Part shown: positions 61,408 through 64,000 of the stretch, one piece after another | Layout: the number at the start of each line of letters is the position of its first letter | Position numbering within the stretch: the stretch's first letter is position 1 | Origin: Blautia sp. | Lineage (GTDB): Bacteria; Bacillota; Clostridia; Lachnospirales; Lachnospiraceae | Length of the DNA: 64,000 nt | Assembly: GCA_030841965.1 (NCBI GenBank) | Contig: JAUUSJ010000004.1 | Coordinates: 4,715-68,714, forward strand | Reading direction: 5' to 3' | The notes under the pieces: generated by a model | What the model saw: only the letters and a program-made list of their open reading frames with translations | What the model was told of the DNA's origin: nothing | Database searches by the model: none | Program-made: the position numbers and the translations under genes

Positions 61408-63546
61408 GTGACATATGATGAAGTGTTAGCGAGATTTCAAGATGTGAAAAGAAGAGGAGACACGGCAAAAGCCAAATGCCCTTGTCATGCGGATGAGAAA
61501 GCATCTCTTTCTATCACAAAAGAAAACAATAAAATATTGCTTCATTGCCACGCTGGTTGTGAAACTGCTGCCATTGTGGAAGCGGTAGGGCTTTCCATGC
61601 AAGACTTATATTCAGAGCCATTACAGACATCCAAGCCTGCATGGGTGAGACATGTAGAAAGGGTTAAAAATTCCACTCTTGAAGCTAGATATGACTACAT
61701 AGATAGTAAGGGCGAATATAGCTACTCGAAACTTCGCTTTCGTGGGAAATTACTTTGCTATGGTACATATGACTTTACAGCTGAAAGAATGTATTTAAGA
61801 GCCACAAAAAAGAAAGCAGACACGCTTTATTTTGGTAATGGCTCAGTAAAAAGTCTAAAACAGGCGATTGAGGAAGGAAAGACAATTTATATTACAGAGG
61901 GGGAAAAAGATACCCTCTCATGTCAAAAGAACGGCTTAATTGCTGTCACATACGGAGGGGCTTCAGATTGGAAAAGAGAAAAAGCAATATTTTTTACAGA
62001 TGCCATTGTAGTAATTCTAAGAGACAACGACACAGCAGGCAAGGAAACGGCATTAAAGATTTACAAGGATTTAAAAGACGTAACCAAAAAAATCAGTATC
62101 AAGAATCCTATGCCAACCAAAGCAAAGGGGGATATTTCAGATTTCTTTGCTGAGGGTGGAACCGTTGATAAGTTGGAATTTCTTCCAGAAGAAGAACAAC
62201 CAAAAGAGGAGATAGAAAAAGCTTTACTATTGGAGAGATTCCATAGAATGAATGATAGAACAGGAAAACCAATAGAAATCATAGACATGTATATATCGGA
62301 TTATATTATTGAACATTATCATCTTATGATTTTACTTGGAAAGCCATATATCTATGAAAATGGAGTATATAGGGAAGATAAAGACGGTATTAAGATAAAA
62401 AGCATCATAAAAGGGTTGATATTTTCCGATATAGTAAACCATATACGAATTACGAGAGTATATAAACTAATCATTGAGGATATTAGAATCCAAGCAGACC
62501 TTGACGACATTAACCAATATCCAAATTATTGGATTAACTTTAAAAATGGGATGTTAGACGTAAAAACAGGAGAGATACACCCACACAGCCCAAAATATAA
62601 GAGCGTCAATCAGATACCGCATAATTACATAGCTGGACTTAACATTAAAGATTCTGTATTCCATCAATTTTTACTTAGCAGAATACCAGACGAAGAAAAC
62701 AGAAAGATGCTTTATGAATACATGGGGTATTGTCTGCTGCCAACCGTGCTATTTAGAGAATTTATGATATTGGTTGGGAAAGGGAATGCAGGGAAAAGCG
62801 TAATCCTTACACAGTTAGAAAGAATCCTGGGGAAAGAAAATGTATCTGCCATTTCTATGCAAAAATTAGCCGATAATCGTTTTGCATCCTCCAAGCTTTT
62901 AAATAAGCAATGCAATATATTTGCTGACCTTCCAGACGGTGCAATCAATGATACATCAACCATTAAGCAATTAACAGGGGATGACTTAATCGGTGCAGAA
63001 TATAAGCATGGTGATTTCTTTGAATTTAGAAACCGTGCAAAGCTTATTTTTTCTTGCAACGCCATTCCTTCCGTTTTGAATGACAGAAGTGACGCCTTTT
63101 ATAGCAGACTTTTAATCATTCGTTTTTATGAGGAGGGGGAATATATTCCAGACTTAAAAAAGAGACTGGTAGAGGAAAAAGAAGTGGAAATATTAATTTC
63201 TTATCTGGTGCAAAAGTGCAAAGATGCCCTTTTACGTGCAAAGTTATATCAAGCAAGTGTAAATTCAAATGAAGTTTTGCACTTACAAAAAGAATCGGAT
63301 ACCGTGACAGCATTCTTAGATGAATGTACAGAGCCAAATAAAAAAAGTCGTGAAACACGCCCCAATATTTTCTCTACATATGTAGATTTTTGCAGACAAG
63401 AAGAGCGTCAACCACTAGGAAAAATCGCATTTTTTAAAGCTTTAAGAACAAAAGGTTACAGAGAAACGGCGATAGATGGCTACAGATGTTTTCAAGGATT
63501 TGAAATCAAATGGACACCCATTAATAACTCCCCTTTTGATAAATAA
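61408..63546 (+). CDS. P4-type primase-helicase (replication initiator)
   Basis: 712 residues from GTG 61408, chosen because AAGGGG is 8 nt upstream; GTG 61399 or ATG 61402 are alternatives. Zinc finger CPCH/CHAGC (Cys24, His27, Cys47, Cys51), a Toprim domain (YITEGEKDTLS, ILRDNDTAGKE), a linker, the D5 N-terminal region, and an SF3 helicase: Walker A VGKGNAGKSVILTQL (about 456), IFADLPDG, SCNAIPSVLNDRSDAFYSRLLI. The 3' end carries iteron-like repeats. Likely unwinds and primes at the adjacent origin, as phage P4 alpha or PICI Pri-Rep do. Confidence 0.92.
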   Translation: MTYDEVLARFQDVKRRGDTAKAKCPCHADEKASLSITKENNKILLHCHAGCETAAIVEAVGLSMQDLYSEPLQTSKPAWVRHVERVKNSTLEARYDYIDSKGEYSYSKLRFRGKLLCYGTYDFTAERMYLRATKKKADTLYFGNGSVKSLKQAIEEGKTIYITEGEKDTLSCQKNGLIAVTYGGASDWKREKAIFFTDAIVVILRDNDTAGKETALKIYKDLKDVTKKISIKNPMPTKAKGDISDFFAEGGTVDKLEFLPEEEQPKEEIEKALLLERFHRMNDRTGKPIEIIDMYISDYIIEHYHLMILLGKPYIYENGVYREDKDGIKIKSIIKGLIFSDIVNHIRITRVYKLIIEDIRIQADLDDINQYPNYWINFKNGMLDVKTGEIHPHSPKYKSVNQIPHNYIAGLNIKDSVFHQFLLSRIPDEENRKMLYEYMGYCLLPTVLFREFMILVGKGNAGKSVILTQLERILGKENVSAISMQKLADNRFASSKLLNKQCNIFADLPDGAINDTSTIKQLTGDDLIGAEYKHGDFFEFRNRAKLIFSCNAIPSVLNDRSDAFYSRLLIIRFYEEGEYIPDLKKRLVEEKEVEILISYLVQKCKDALLRAKLYQASVNSNEVLHLQKESDTVTAFLDECTEPNKKSRETRPNIFSTYVDFCRQEERQPLGKIAFFKALRTKGYRETAIDGYRCFQGFEIKWTPINNSPFDK
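63208..63282. repeat. Iterons inside the primase coding region
   Basis: GTGCAA at 63208, 63216 and 63236 and TTGCAC at 63277. The 16-mer AAATGAAGTTTTGCAC (63267-63282) recurs at 63588-63603. Confidence 0.7.
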
Positions 63547-63979
63547 GTGCAAATAATCCTTCTTAGGTGCAAAGTGAGTGCAAGTTTAAATGAAGTTTTG
63601 CACCAACAAAAACTTAGTATTTATGCGATTTAGAACGTCATAAAGTGCAAAAAGTGCAATTTTATAGAATTATTTATAACGTATAGAAAAAATAAAAAAT
63701 ATAGGGGATATATATAATAAAAATAATTTATATATACGTGTATATATATAATAGCGAAAAAAACTTGCACTTTTTGCACTTGTAAGAGTCTAAACCGCAT
63801 AAATACTAAGTTTTTAGTGGTGCAAAATACATTTCACAAATGCTTTTGAAAATGCACTTCGAGAAAAAATGCACTTACTAATCAAAACAGGATAACCAAT
63901 ACAAAAAAGATAGCTATAGATTGCTTTTTCTGGTAACGGCTTTTTAAGAAAAGTGAAAAAACTTTGCACTTTTTGCACC
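63547..63979. other. Candidate replication origin with iterons and AT-rich core
   Basis: At least thirteen GTGCAA/TTGCAC-type hexamers. Inside, 27-bp arms with one mismatch (63607-63633 and 63789-63815) and a perfect 16-bp pair of double iterons (63644-63659 and 63765-63780) flank about 105 bp of nearly pure A/T (63660-63764). Position directly after a P4-type primase matches origins of satellites and small plasmids. Confidence 0.75.
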
Positions 63980-64000
63980 CTATAGGGGCAAAAGGGGAAA

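Noticed and set aside
63660..63764. A/T-rich tract as a simple assembly or low-complexity artefact
   Set aside because: It is framed by precise inverted repeats and iterons, so it is better explained as part of an origin.
1..64000. CRISPR arrays, tRNA and rRNA genes
   Set aside because: No regularly spaced 25-40 bp repeats and no cloverleaf or rRNA sequence recognised by eye; a covariance search would be decisive.

Overview
The window is low-GC Gram-positive DNA, most likely a Clostridia chromosome and probably Lachnospiraceae. The signs are a miaB-mutS-mutL-miaA operon, an mreBCD-mrdA-minCD-rodA cell-shape cluster, many Lachnospiraceae-type proteins (DUF4358, DHHW, EFR1-type ferredoxin, M18 aminopeptidase, YnbB-like PLP enzyme), strong Shine-Dalgarno (SD) sites and sigma-A-like promoters. 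I found no rRNA, tRNA or CRISPR array.

Layout. 1-1.0 kb: 3' part of rarA. 1.1-5.0 kb: a cell-surface polysaccharide O-acetylation module (SGNH hydrolase, DUF4358 protein, MBOAT acyltransferase, DHHW/AlgX-like protein). 5.0-8.4 kb: HAD phosphatase and a class B penicillin-binding protein with a Thr/Ser-rich tail. 8.4-11.0 kb: M18 aminopeptidase on the minus strand and a flavodoxin/ferredoxin protein. 11.2-18.5 kb: a surface-fibre locus made of a 1370-residue thioester/SpaA/leucine-rich adhesin, a SipW-type signal peptidase, two TasA/camelysin-like secreted proteins and a third with a QPKTGD sortase-type tail. 18.6-27.1 kb: tRNA modification and mismatch repair. 27.2-38.2 kb: radC, rod-shape and Min genes, methylglyoxal synthase, a lipoprotein DD-carboxypeptidase, and a P-loop protein behind a structured leader. 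38.5-45.4 kb: radical SAM protein, membrane-fusion-like protein, yggS-sepF-ylmH, aroB, lspA, rluD. 45.4-57.0 kb: rpsO, metY, dtd, tepA, ftsK/spoIIIE, fhs, folD, rimO, pgsA, cinA.

57.0-64.0 kb: the left part of an integrated mobile element lying directly after cinA, where recA is usually found. It has a phage DUF1492-type regulator, about 3 kb of repeat-rich, mostly non-coding DNA with two tandem type I toxin-antitoxin modules (25- and 29-residue holin-like toxins with convergent antisense RNAs), a 31-residue small protein, a divergent XRE repressor / excisionase switch, a P4-type primase-helicase, and a strikingly symmetrical iteron region that looks like the element's replication origin. Order and content resemble a phage satellite (PICI-like) or a small integrative plasmid. 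The right end, and any integrase, lie beyond the window.

How the parts fit together: the chromosomal part is mainly envelope growth and division (two class B PBPs, Mre/Rod, Min, SepF, FtsK) plus housekeeping translation quality control and one-carbon metabolism. The two accessory regions are the surface-adhesin locus and the mobile element.
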